From the NCBI RefSeq assembly GCF_024763615.1, contig NC_077223.1, forward strand, positions 67,332,627 to 67,396,626: 64,000 bases of DNA. The letters run 5' to 3'. Of the stretch, positions 32,747 through 44,889 are shown one piece after another. The DNA is from Phlebotomus papatasi (Eukaryota; Arthropoda; Insecta; Diptera; Psychodidae). A program made the position numbers and the translations under genes. The notes below the pieces were generated by a model, which saw nothing but the letters and a program-made list of their open reading frames with translations, had not been told where the DNA came from and searched no databases. Every line of letters begins with the position of its first letter. Position 1 is the stretch's first letter.

Positions 32747-34571
32747 GGGACAGATAATCCTAACCGGCTTATGTATGTGAGATTCTTAACGTGAGCTAAC
32801 TCGGAGTGCATGCAAATTCGATTTAGAGCTGAAATTGTGAGTCGCCATTCAGTTATCTTGAATCAAATTCGTGAAATTATACATATTTTGTATTTAAACC
32901 AAAATATCAAGGATTTGGATGAACTGGCACAAAAGTGATATATGGGTGAAATGTAGACCAGAATGTTCTCTATAATTTTGCCGTAGAACTTGAACTCATC
33001 GATTACTCAGAAGCCAAGATAATCGAGGTTTTTTGTTTCTTAACTCGTTTTTTCATCCAGAGTGCCCCAAGTAGTCATTTGTTGAACTTCAACTATATCA
33101 AAGAATTGTTGTATTTTGTGGGACTTTCCATTTAAAACCATATTTTAAGTGTCTTGGTGGAGTAGAGGCAGTCAAATTGGCATCTGAGTGATTTCAAAGC
33201 GTTATTATGGGAAAAATTAATTTTTTCACACTTAAACGGCAAAATCGGAGTGATAGCGTAGTCTGAGCGGAAAATGATGTATGGACGAAATGTAGAGACA
33301 AATGTCCTCTACAATTATGTCGAAGTAATCATCAAAATCGGTTCAGCGACAGTCGAGATAATTGAGGTTATGTGATATTGAAATTGGTTTTTTGACTGTG
33401 GCGCCCCTGGTGTTGGTCCCACGAAGTTCAAATGTTCTAGAAAGTTGTAGTATTTGGTGAGATCTTTCGTTTAAGCCCTCATTCATCAAAATCGGTCACA
33501 TAGAACCGGAGATATGATTTTTTAAATTTTGTGAACTTTGACCCCTCATATCTCCGGTTCTATTGAAACCACAGCGCACATATGCACCATTTTGGAAACG
33601 TCCTAGACTGGACTACAACATACTAAAATTTCATTAACTTGCACAATGCCGTTTTTGAGAAAAGTGACTTTGAATTTCGATGAATTTTGACGCTATCACA
33701 GCGCCACCTGTGGTGACTTTTTGAACTTCCATCTGAAAGTGCTCATCGAGACGAAACCAAAAAGGTAAAATTTATGTCGATATGTTAATTAGAACCGGAG
33801 ATAGAGGCCGGTCAATGTTCGAACTTTGACCCCTTATAGCTCGGGTCAGGGTTTATCGATCGACTTAAGGTTTTTTTTGTTTGATAGGTATAATCAACGG
33901 CTACAACATACTAAAATTTCAGCCCGATTGCATAAGGAATTTTTGAGTTATTTAACTTTTAAGATTTAAAAATTTTCTTTTTAATAATAGCGCCCCTAGC
34001 GGTGGTTTTATGAACTTGCGATGTTAGAAGAGGAAGTGGCATTTCACGAGAGCTTTCCAAAAAGCCCTCATTTTTTAAATTCTGACAATTAGAACCGGAG
34101 TTATGGCCATTTTAAGAAAATTTTTTTGGACCCTTATAGCTCGGGTCAGGGGGGTCGGGGGACCTTAAGTTTGGTATTGATGGAAAGCTCTAAGGCCCAG
34201 CTATAACATACTAAAATTTGAGCCCGCTCGATGCCATAGGGGCGGAGCTATTGAGAAAACAAAAAAAGGGGGGTCTTCAAAATGGCGGAAGGAGGGGTGG
34301 GGGGTGGGGGGTCAATGCACCATGTTGCAATTTTCATATGATATTTAACCTTTGCCGAAAACCGCAAGTCGATATCTTTTTTAGTTTAGGAGCTATTAAG
34401 CTCCAAAGAGCGGCCGGACGGCCGGCCGGCCGGCCGGGAACGTAACTTAGCCCCCCATATATTCGTGATCAGGAAGTGGCGAAACACATTTTGGCCAAGT
34501 TTGAGCGCGATCGGAGGACATGAAATTTTGTTAGGATTATAGTAGGTGAGATTGTTAAGAATCTCACCTAA
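32747..34571 (+). mobile_element. Helitron-like element, copy 2 (1825 bp)
   Basis: Full-length, starts GGGACAG after an A run and ends CTAA before T. It differs from copy 1 by scattered substitutions, and the CCGG tract near 34412 carries one CCGGA variant unit. No intact protein frame. Confidence 0.7.
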
Positions 34572-34953
34572 TACAGGAGGGTCTTATGAGGGAACGCGTT
34601 CCTTAAGGGGTTATATCGATGTTCAATATTTTCAAAAATCATTTTTTTTAGCTACCCAGCGAGCACAGTTAGCTGAAAAAAACAGCGTTTTTAGCATATT
34701 TTTGCTGAGTCGATTAGCAAAAATGTGATGACCGGTCAGAAGTTCTTGAACAAAAAGGACTAATCATATATCTGGAAATGACTGCCTCGCTTGTGTCGTT
34801 TTAAGGTTAGCAAAATTCAACCGAAAATAGATGTTTTCAGCCAAATTGAAATCGGCTACCATTTAGTACTCGCTGGGTATTGGCACCATATTTCATTAAT
34901 ATTATCAGAAGGCTTATTTCATTTTATAGCAAATAGTTTCTTGACAAATTCTA
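34572..34953. other. spacer, nothing recognised
   Basis: Short frames at 34546-34728 and 34791-35024 overlap transposon edges and are not genes. Confidence 0.4.
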
Positions 34954-35169
34954 GGGGGAAGTGGAGACTTTTAGAATTGGGGTTATTTGAAAATAAGGAT
35001 TTTTTCTCCAATTCTAAATTATGACTGACCCATATCATAGTGCAATAAGAAGCATCACAATTTGTTCGTTGAGCTGAATTATATCATGGTAAGGTCCAGT
35101 TTCATTTAAAAATAGGAGAAGTATCCTTATTTAAAAAGTGCCCCGATTCAAAGATGTCCCACTTCCTCC
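34954..35169. mobile_element. MITE, GGGGAAAGT/TA family (about 216 bp)
   Basis: The left end GGGGGAAGTGGAGAC is preceded by TA; the right end is a degenerate GTCCCACTTCCTCC. The arms share AGAATTGGGG-like words and a middle ATTATATC/ATCATGG pair similar to 20919-21101. Confidence 0.5.
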
Positions 35170-35290
35170 AAATAGCTTTTGCAAATACAAGCGTCAGTTT
35201 TAATTAGGTTTTTTTCTCAAAACAATATTTTTGAAATAATGGTTGTGACAATTTTTTCTAAAACTTTATGCACCGATATTAATGTCTTTA

Positions 35291-35410
35291 TGGTCTCTAC
35301 ACACTACAGAAATTTATGTTCGTATTAAAGAGTTTTTCCCGCACAAGCGTAGTGAATTTGCTTCAATATAGTCATAAATGGTCATAAATTATTGTAGTGT
35401 GTAGAGGCCA
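35291..35410. mobile_element. Harbinger-like MITE, TGGCCTCTACACACT family (120 bp)
   Basis: TGGTCTCTACACACTAC at the left and GTAGTGTGTAGAGGCCA at the right, flanked by TTA on both sides (35288-35290, 35411-35413). Sister of 17108-17217. Confidence 0.75.
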
Positions 35411-35524
35411 TTAGAGAATATAATATATTCGGTACTAATAAGTAATTTCGTTTTTTATTTCATATAAATCTATCTAGATAATTTAATTGTGTTGTTAATC
35501 ATAAATATAAACTTTTTCTAAAAA

Positions 35525-35945
35525 TAAATTTTAAGCAGGAGTTTCTGACATATGGGATTCCGGGATCCAGATATCCTGAAATCCAGAATCTACTAGGATC
35601 TTGAAAGGGATTCTTAAAATTCCAGAATCCCGAAAACTTCGGGTTCTTGAAAGTCCCTGAATCCCTAAATTTCTGTGTCTTTGATTATCCCGAGATCTTG
35701 AAAGTTGAATATTTCAGGATTCCAAAATCCCGTATTCCCGAAAGTCCCGGAGTATTGAAAAACTGGAGACCCCGAAGATCCCGGTGCCTCAAATATCCCA
35801 GGATCTCACGTGATTTTGGTGTCGGAATTCAGAAAGCCGGATTTATAAACCAGCTGAATTTTGGGATCCTGAGATCTCAAATTTTGGGATTAGTGATATT
35901 CTTAATTCTCCGGATCTCAAAATTTCAAAAATCTCGGGATAATGT
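35525..35945. repeat. degenerate ATCCCGAAA minisatellite
   Basis: About 400 bp dominated by loosely repeated words such as GGGATCC, ATCCCG, TTGAAAG and TCCCGAAA in both orientations. The 112-codon frame over it is the translation of this repeat. Similar words form the inverted flanks at 44.9 and 46.8 kb. Confidence 0.55.
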
Positions 35946-36117
35946 ACTTAAGTTAGCAGGTAATGAGACACCTAGGCTCTTTTGAGCCCCTTAATCTACC
36001 CGACAATCTCAACTCCATGAATATGGAGCTAAGTAAGAAAGGGTGCTTATCTAAACATTGAACTCGAAGTTATCATAAGATTCTATAGGTCGAAAAATAC
36101 TGTAAATCTCTATAGAA

Positions 36118-36254
36118 CACATATTTACGTATTTAGTCAATCTATTTAGTTATTGGGTATATTTCTAGAATTTCTTAAAGAAATACTCCTATAACACTAA
36201 TACTCCAATAACTAAAAAAATACGTTAGGTATTGACTAAATACGTAAATGTATG
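36118..36254. mobile_element. palindromic MITE (about 137 bp)
   Basis: ATTTACGTATTTAGTCAAT on the left and ATTGACTAAATACGTAAAT on the right, with TTTAGTTATTGG and CCAATAACTAAA pairing inside. It abuts the Helitron-like copy that begins at 36255. Confidence 0.6.
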
Positions 36255-37674
36255 TTAGGTGAGATTCTTAACAATCTCACCTACTATAATCCTAACAAAA
36301 TTTCATGTAATCCGATCGACCTCAAATTTGGCCAAAATGTGTTTCGTCACTTCCTGATCACGAATATATGGGGGGCTAAGTTACGTTCCCGGCCGGCCGT
36401 CCGGCCGCTCTTTGGAGCTTAATAGCTCCTAAACTAAAAAAGATATCGACTTGCGGTTTTCGGCAAAGGTTACATATCGCATGAAAATTGCAACTTGGTG
36501 CATTGACCCCCCACCCCCCACCCCTCCTTCCGCCATTTTGAAGACCCCCCTTTTTTTGTTTTTTCAATAGCTCCGCCCCTATGGCATCGATCGGGCTCAA
36601 ATTTTAGTATGTTATAGCTGGGCCTTAGAGCTTTCCATCAATACCAAACTTAAGGTCCCCCGACCCCCTGACCCGAGCTATAAGGGTCCAAAAAACATTT
36701 CTTAAAATGGCCATAACTCCGGTTCTAATTGTCAAAATTTAAAAAATGAGGACTTTTTGGAAAGCTCTCGTGAAATGCCACTTCCTCTTCTAACATCGCA
36801 AGTTCATAAAACCACCGCTAGGGGCGCTATTATTAAAAAGAAAATTTTTAAATCTTAAAAGTTAAATAACTCAAAAATTCTTTATGCAATCGGGCTGAAA
36901 TTTTAGTATGTTGTAGCCGTTGATTATACCTATCAAACAAAAAAAACCTTAAGTCGATCCATAACCCCTGACCCGAGCTATAAGGGGTCAAAGTTCGAAC
37001 ATTGACCGGCCTCTATCTCCGGTTCTAATTAACATAGCGACCTAAATTTTACCTTTTTGGTTTCGTCTCGATGAGCACTTTCAGATGGAAGTTCAAAAAG
37101 TCACCACAGGTGGCGCTGTGATAGCGTCAAAATTCATCGAAATTCAAAGACATTTTTCTCAAAAACGGCATTGTGCAAGTTAATCAAATTTTAGTATGTT
37201 GTAGTCCAGTCTAGGACGTTTCCAAAATGGTGCGTATGTGCGCTGTGGTTTCAATAGAACCGGAGATATGAGGGATCAAATTTCACAAAATTCAAAAAAT
37301 CATATCTCCGGTTCTATGTGACCGATTTTGATGAATGAGGGCTTAAACGAAAGATCTCACCAAATGCTACAACTTTCTAGAATATTTGAACTTCGTGGGA
37401 CCAACACCAGGGGCGCCACAGTCGAAAAACCAATTTCAATATCACATAACCTCAATTATCTCGACTGTCGCTAAACCGATTTTGATGATTACTTCGACAT
37501 AATTGTAGAGGATATTTGTCTCTACATTTCGTCCATACATCATTTTCCGCTCAGACTACGCTATCACTCCGATTTTGCCGTTTAAGTGTGAAAAAATTGA
37601 TTTTTCCCATAATAACGCTTTGAAATCACTCAGATGCCAATTTGACTGCCTCTACTCCACCGAGACACTTAAAA
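36255..37674 (-). mobile_element. Helitron-like element, copy 3, 3' portion (minus strand)
   Basis: Reverse complement of the family from its 3' terminus down to the AAAA that precedes element position ~400. The missing 5' part reappears at 41200-41600. The two parts sum to 1821 bp, matching the 1815-1826 bp of the complete copies, so this is one copy interrupted by the plus-strand pair between them. Confidence 0.75.
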
Positions 37675-39497
37675 GGGACAGATAATCCTAACCGGCTTAT
37701 GTAGGTGAGATTCTTAACGTGAGCTAACTCGGAGTGCATGCAAATTCGATTTGGAGCTGAAGTTGTGAGTCGCCATTCAGTTATCTTGAATCAAATTCGT
37801 GAAATTATACAAATTTTGTATTTAAACCAAAATATCAAGGATTTGGATGAACTGACAGAAAAGTGTTATATGGGTGAAATGTAGACCAGAATGTTCTCTA
37901 TAATTTTGCCGTAGAACTTGAACTCATCGACTACTCAGAAGCCAAGATAAGCGAGGTTTTTTGTTTCTTAACTCGTTTTTTCATCCAGAGTGCCCCAAGT
38001 AGTCATTTGTTGAACTTCAACTATTTCAAAGAATTGTTGTATTTTGTGGGACTTTCCATTTAAAACCCTATTTTAAGTGTCTTGGTGGAGTAGAGGCAGT
38101 CAAATTGGCATCTGAGTGATTTCAATGCGTTTTTATGGGAAAAATCATTTTTTTCACACTTAAACGGCAAAATCGGAGTGATAGCGTAGTCTGAGCGGAA
38201 AATGATGTATGGACGAAATGTAGAGACAAATGTGTTCTACAATTCTGTCGAAGTAATCATCAAAATCGGTTTAGCGACAGTCGAGATAATTGAGGTTATG
38301 TGATATTGAAATTGGTTTTTCGACTGTGGCGCCTCTGGTGTTGGTCCCACGAAGTTCAAATATTCTAGAAAGTTGTAGCATTTGATGAGATCTTTCGTTT
38401 AAGCCCTCATTCATCAAAATCGGTCACATAGAACCGGAGATATGATTTTTTGAATTTCGTGAAATTTGACCCCTCATATCTCCGGTTCTATTGAAACCAC
38501 AGCGCGCATACGCACCATTTTGGAAACGTCCTAGACTGGACTACAACATACTAAAATTTCATTAACTTGCACAATGCCGTTTTTGAGAAAAGTGACTTTG
38601 AATTTCGATGAATTTTGACGCTATCACAGCGCCACCTGTGGTGACTTTTTGAACTTCCATCTGAAAGTGCTCATTGAGACGAAATCAAAAAGGTAAAATT
38701 TAGGTCGCTATGTTAATTAGAACCGGAGATAGAGGCCGGTCAATGTTCGAACTTTGACCCCTTATAGCTCGGGTCAGGGGTTATGGATCGACTTAAGGTT
38801 TTTTTTGTTTGATAGGTATAATCAACGGCTACAACATACTAAATTTTCAGCCCGATGCATAATGGAATTTTTGAGTTATTTAACTTTTAAGATTTAAAAA
38901 TTTTCTTTTTAAAAAAAGCGCCCCTAGCGGTGGTTTTATGAACTTGCGATGTTAGAAGGGGAAGTGGCATTTCACGAGAGCTTTCCAAAAAGCCCTCACT
39001 TTTTAAATTCTGACAATTAGAACCGGAGTTATGGCCATTTAAAGAAATTTTTTTTGGACCCTTATAGCTCGGGTCAGGGGGGTCGGGGGACCTTAAGTTT
39101 GGTATTGATGGAAAGCTCTAAGGCCCAGCTATAACTTACTAAAATTTGAGTCCGCTGAATGCCATAGGGGCGGAGCTATTGAGAAAACAAAAAAAGGGGG
39201 GTCTTCAAAATGGCGGAAGGAGGGGTGGGGGGTGGGGGGTCTATGCACCAAGTTGCAATTTTCACTCGATATATAACCTTTGCCGAAAACCGCAAGTCGA
39301 TATCTTTTTTAGTTTAGGAGCTATTAAGCTCCAAAGAGCGGCCGGCCGGCCGGCCGGCCGGGTACGTAACTTAGCCACATATATATTCGGAATCAGGAAG
39401 TGGCGAAACACATTTTGGCCAAATTTGAGGTCGATCGGACGACATGAAATTTTGTTAGGATTATAGTAGGTGAGATTTTGTTAAGAATCTCACCTAA
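37675..39497 (+). mobile_element. Helitron-like element, copy 4 (1823 bp)
   Basis: Full-length plus copy beginning GGGACAG directly after the AAAA of the host copy and ending CTAA. It is followed after a single A by the next copy, a head-to-tail tandem without spacer. Confidence 0.75.
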
Positions 39498-39498
39498 A

Positions 39499-41199
39499 GG
39501 GACAGATAATCCTAACCGTTATGTAGGTGAGATTCTTAACGTGAGCTAACTCGGAGTGCATGCAAATTCGATTTAGAGCTGAAATTGTGAGTCGCCATTC
39601 AGTTATCTTGAATCAAATTCGTGAAATTATACAAATTTTGTATTTAAACCAAAATATCAAGGATTTGGATGAACTGGCACAAAAGTGATATATGGGTGAA
39701 ATGTAGACCAGAATGTACTCTATAATTTTCCTATAAAACATGATCTCATCGATTACTCAGAAGCCAAGATAAGCGAGGTTTTTTGGCAGATTGTGAACGG
39801 AAAAATAGACCTTTCTTGACTTTTTCTCTTTAATTCTTCACTTTACTTCACTTTAATTCTTCATTCTTTAGTGAAGAATTAAAGAGAAAAAGTCAAGAAA
39901 GGTCTATTTTTCCGTTCACAATCTGCTACAACCTATTAGACCGAAAATTCCTCCGAGGTTTTTTGTTTCTTAACTCGTTTTTTCATCCAGAGTGCCCCAA
40001 GTAGTCATTTGTTGAACTTCAACTATATCAAAGAATTCTTGTATTTTGTGGGACTTTCCATTTAAAACCCTATTTTAAGTGTCTTGGTCGAGTAGAGGCA
40101 GTCAAATTGGCATCTGAGTGATTTCAAAGCGTTATTATGGGAAAAATCAATTTTTTTCACACTTAAACGGCAAAATCGGAGTGATAGCGTAGTCTGAGCG
40201 GAAAATGATGTATGGACGAAATGTAGAGACAAATGTCCTCTACAATTATGTTGAAGTAATCATCAAAATCGGTTCAGCGACAGTCGAGATAATTGAGGTT
40301 ATGTGATATTGAAATTGTTTTTTCGACTGTGGCGCCCCTGGTGTTGGTCCCACGAAGTTCAAATATTCTAGAAAGTTGTAGCATTTGGTGAGATCTTTCG
40401 TTTAAGCCATCATTCATCAAAATCGGTCACATAGAACCGGAGATATGATTTTTTGAATTTCGTGAACTTTGACCCCTCATATCTCCGGTTCTATTGAAAC
40501 CACAGCGCGCATACGCACCATTTTGGAAACGTCCTAGACTGGACTACAACATACTAAAATTTCATTAACTTGCACAATGCCGTTTTTGAGAAAAGTGACT
40601 TTGAATTTCGATGAATTTTGACCCTATCACAGCGCCACCTGTGGTGACTTTTTGAACTTCCATCTGAAAGTGCTCATCGAGACGAAACCAAAAAGGTAAA
40701 ATTTAGGTCGCTATGTTAATTAGAACCGGAGATAGAGGCCGGTCAATGTTCGAACTTTGACCCCTTATAGCTCGGGTCAGGGGTTATGGATCGACTTAAG
40801 GTTTTTTTTGTTTGATAGGTATAATCAACGGCTACAACATACTAAATTTTCAGCCCGATGCACAATGGAATTTTTGAGTTATTTAACTTTTAAGATTTAA
40901 AAATTTTCTTTTTAAAAAAAGCGCCCCTAGCGGTGGTTTTATGAACTTGCGATGTTAGAAGGGGAAGTGGAATTTCACGAGAGCTTTCCAAAAAGCCCTC
41001 ACTTTTTAAATTCTGACAATTAGAACCGGAGTTATGGCCATTTTAAGAAATTTTTTTTGGACCGTTATAGCTCGGGTCAGGGGGGTCGGGGGACCTTAAG
41101 TTTGGTATTGATGGAAAGCTCTAAGGCCCAGCTATAACATACTAAAATTTGAGCCCGCTCGATGCCATAGGGGCGGAGCTATTGAGAAAACAAAAAAAG
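39499..41199 (+). mobile_element. Helitron-like element, copy 5 (3'-truncated, carries insertion)
   Basis: Second unit of the tandem. It stops within the A run before the GGGGGG stretch, so it lacks the CCGG tract and the terminal hairpin, and meets the rest of copy 3 at 41200. It contains a 169 bp palindromic insertion at 39786-39954. A few bases are missing near the 5' end (CCTAACCGTTATG). Confidence 0.75.
39786..39954. repeat. perfect 56 bp inverted repeat insertion
   Basis: Arms 39786-39841 and 39871-39926 are perfect complements with a 29 nt loop, followed by 28 unpaired nt. The insertion is flanked by CGAGGTTTTTTG at 39774-39785 and 39954-39965, and all other copies of the host element have this word once, so a 12 bp target duplication is likely. 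The loop repeats parts of the arm (AATTCTTCA words). Mobile-element class unknown. Confidence 0.8.
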
Positions 41200-41600
41200 A
41201 ATAGGGTTTTAAATGGAAAGTCCCACAGAATACAACAATTCTTTGATATAGTTGAAGTTCAACAAATGAACACTTGGGGCACTCTGATGGATGAAAAAAC
41301 GAGTTAAGAAACAAAAAACCTCGATTATCTTGGCTTCTGAGTAATCGATGAGATCATGTTCTATGGGAAAATTATAGAGAACATTCTGGTCTACATTTCA
41401 CCCATATAACACTTTTCTGTCAGTTCATCCAAATCTTTGATATTTTGGTTTAAATACACAATTTGTATAATTTCACGAATTTTATTCAAGATAACTGAAT
41501 GGCGTCTCCCAACTTCAGCTCTAAATCGAATTTGCATGCACTCCGAGTTAGCTCACGTTAAGAATCTCACCTACATAAGCCGGTTAGGATTATCTGTCCC
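41200..41600 (-). mobile_element. Helitron-like element, copy 3, 5' portion (minus strand)
   Basis: Continues the copy interrupted at 37674: TAGGGTTTTAAATGG through to CTGTCCC, where it ends against the TTTTT of the adjoining pogo-related element. Confidence 0.75.
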
Positions 41601-43060
41601 TTTTTATTTTTATTTCCGTAATATAGTCACTACAGTAACATAATATAACTATTCAAGATTGAGAAAAAGCAAAAATAATATTTTTATCCATTTAATAAGT
41701 GAGTGTAATCGACTCATTTTAATCTTGTGCTAGCAGGGTTTTTCACTAAAAATTTTCTAGCAGTGATATTTTTGCTAATGACAGCTGGTTGATTGAAAAC
41801 ATTTATTGTTTTTTCCTTGTGAAAAAAGTATTTTAAATCCATAGGTTTAATTAAAAGTGAATTAGCGAAAAGGTGACCCAGTTAGTGCATGCTGACTTAT
41901 TTCAGTATTAACATTATTTTATAAATATTCTTTAATATTTTTGATATTTTTTATATTATGTTTCTGAATGAAACAATGAATAATTCTATGGATTTAGAAG
42001 AAGTAGAAAAGAATTTCATCAGTCCAAAAACAAGCGTTGAAGTAGTAGGGGAAAGTCGTCTGCCTTTAAATGCAGCAGCCTTCAAATGTTGCGATTTTTT
42101 TTTGTTCTCAAAAGCATAAATTATATTCTATTAACTATTAGGAAGCTATCCATCATCCTCACAAATCATCAAAAAATGGAGAGCCTAGCTCCTATTTCCT
42201 AGATGGTAGATCAAAAAAAAATGAAAATGAGCTCTAAACTGTAATTTTGATGTTCCACAAATCATGTGATTTTTCATAGTAAAAATCATTTTACAAATAA
42301 ATCCTCCATTGTGACACATAGAAGGTTAATCAGGCTTAATATTTCTGTTAATACATTTTGGTTCGGATGACACAATTTTTGTGGGTGGCAAAAATTTGCA
42401 AATATCACCCTGCAGCAGCCTTTAAATGCTAATGTCGTGTGCCTTTAAATCATATCTTTCCATACATCAAAACATGTGAAATCGAACTCCTAATTTTCTC
42501 TGACGAACGTCATACAAATACTTATAACCTGCTATCTTGCTCCGGCCGGGATGTTTCAAGTTGACAATTTTCAACTTCAATGGCTTTTTCTTCCAAATTT
42601 TCAAGTGCAAAACAGTGCTTCAGAAAAATGTGAAGAAAAGTTATTGTGTAATGTCTTTTGACTGCAGTGATGATTTTAGTGAGTGCGTTAGGCTTCAACC
42701 CAATCATTTATAGCCCATTTAGTTTTATTGATTCAATATTCTCAGTGAAAAAAAAAAACATTTAAAGGTAGCTGCCTCGCGTTTAAAGGCAGACTATGCC
42801 AGCTGCCTTCATACAAATCAACATCACTTTTATAATTTCCTCAGAAGGAAAAACTGAGGACTTGCAAGTGCTAAATGAGGTAATCATATACGCCGAATGA
42901 ACAAGAGAATTTTTTGGTGTAGTAGAAAATAAAATCCATTTTGTGGATTCTTCAGAAAAAAATCTTAAATTTGGAACTCCATTTTTCGTTTGAAGGCAGA
43001 CGACTTTCCCCTACTCTTCGGAAAACGATCCAGTTACCCCACCTTACTATAGATAGTTCA
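41601..43060 (+). mobile_element. pogo-related deletion derivative (MITE), copy 2, interrupted
   Basis: Matches 615-1185 reversed, from TTTTTATTTTTATTTCCG through GGTTGATTGAAAAC to CATCAGTCCAAAAACAAGCG, and again after the internal insertion from CTCTTCGGAAAACGATCC to CACCTTACTATAGAT. The left terminus is missing where the Helitron-like copy inserted in its A/T run. Confidence 0.6.
42048..43011. mobile_element. MITE, GGGGAAAGT/TA family (964 bp)
   Basis: Starts GGGGAAAGTCGTCTGCCTTT and ends AAGGCAGACGACTTTCCCC, flanked by TA on both sides. The uninterrupted paralogue near 655-675 has a single CA/TA at this point, giving a direct empty-site proof. Internal words (GCAGCAGCCTTTAAATG) recur in several places. 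No protein frame. Confidence 0.8.
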
Positions 43061-44634
43061 TGAGGAAAGAAATCAAAACCTGATATTTATAAGTACATAT
43101 CGCTAAATGAAAATACTTCTATCGCCTTTAGCAAATATTGATTAATGAAAAAGCTCACTGAAAAATGGGTAGCGATATCACTGACCGTTTAGCATTTTAT
43201 CTCTTTGGAACAGACAAACAGAAAGAGATCATAAAGAATCTCAGCTAAACTCGAATATCTCATTAAGTTATTTTTCACAAAATTTTATTTTACTAAAATT
43301 CTAACATAATCCCTTTGGGAATTGAAAGGATAATAATAATTCAAAAGACAGGGGTTATTATTTTACTCTCCTCAGAGTTCGGGCAATAAAAATATAGTAA
43401 TATAATTTCTTAAGGTGGTTCCTTGTACCCAATTCCCTCAAAGTGCAAGTGAAGCATAAAACAAGCACATTCATTTTCATACTAAATTTCTTCAGCAATA
43501 TCTTTTACTGCAAGAAATTTTAGTTTTAACTGGAGCATTTGCACAGAAGATGTATTACTGTTTTTTTTTTTTTTGTTTTTCTACAACTCTTATGGAAATT
43601 TACAGCTAGTGAGATAAAACTTCTTAAATTACTCCTTGGGCAAATTGATGTAAAAAGTGCAGTAAACTCTGACACAAGTGATTTAAGAGCAATAGAATAA
43701 ATTTCCTCAGTGAGAATTAGATTGTCCCTCTTGTTGTAATTTTCCTAATCCTGCAGATAAGTAAATCCCCACAATTTCCTGGGAGATACACTTGTAAACT
43801 CATAAGCTGGAGTTTATGAAGATGTCTGCAGTGCAACCTCCCGAACATTTCTCCCATTCCCATGGATTTCCAATTAAATTTCTCTGAATATCGTAAGCAA
43901 GACATTTTCATGGACACTGAAGGCTCGTGTTCAGCATATACAAGAGTCCTCAAATTATGACCATCTCAGGGCTCAATTCCATCCCCCTCGTAGGCTCAGT
44001 GGAAAACAACGTCCATGAAGATGTACAATGATAACCATCAGTAGCTTGACGGATACACTTTATTATCTCACCACCAATTCGGTCTTATTGATGCTTAATA
44101 GAAAAAAAACTTGACCTAAATTGAATAACAAATAAAACCCTCCGCCGGCATTGGCTTCAATAAACAAAGGTCACGGAGGTGGTGGTGAAAATGTGTCCAG
44201 TATAATGGAATTCTAATGAACAAGAAGCTGAGGGAAAAGAAAAAAAAGTGACAAATTGTCAGAAAGTTCGTGCCTAACATGGACAACTTCCTCACATCCA
44301 CATTATTTCCTCATTATCTCATGAGAAAGTATTTAATTTGTCCAAAAGAAACTTTCTTTTCTCCTTGTCGAAGTCATTGGTTCATGTTTGTTTGTTCTTG
44401 CCTTATCCACATTTCGCTTAAGAACATGATATTGCAATTAAAGAGATTGCAATCTGATAGTTCTTCAATGATTTTCCATTATTATTGACTTCAATAGAGA
44501 TAGAAATGCTGTGAAGAGTTGAAAATCCTGTTTGTACGAAAACGTACAACACTTTAATGAACATGAAATGGGTTGGACTGATAAGAATTTATAGAGTATT
44601 TTAAATAATAAATTTAAATTCCAAATATCGTAGA
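43061..44634. other. intergenic, no gene recognised
   Basis: Unique AT-rich DNA. Short frames at 43717-43953 and 44116-44488 have no recognisable features. Confidence 0.4.
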
Positions 44635-44796
44635 TGCGGGTAGCTTTATCACTCTGCTGTTTGGCTTTCTCTATTTTTAACACTTGAGGATGGTTTTTAC
44701 CGGTCGGACATAATAGATAGGATCGGTGAAGACCATCTTTAAGTGCTAGAACTAGAGAAAAACTAAGGAACAGCAGGTTGGTAAAGTCACTCGCAT
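44635..44796. mobile_element. palindromic MITE (about 162 bp)
   Basis: The left arm reads TGCGGGTAGCTTTATCACTC, then CTGCTGTTTGG; the right arm ends AACAGCAGG, then GGTAAAGTCACTCGCA. Inner arms pair through GATGGTTTTTACCGGTC and GATCGGTGAAGACCATC. A solo arm lies at 62985-63105. Confidence 0.6.
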
Positions 44797-44889
44797 TTCA
44801 GGTCCTGACTTAGTACGGTAGTATGATTACTTTATTATTCCTCCTTTCATATCTAATTTTCTAATCTTTGAGCTCTATAGGGTACCGCT

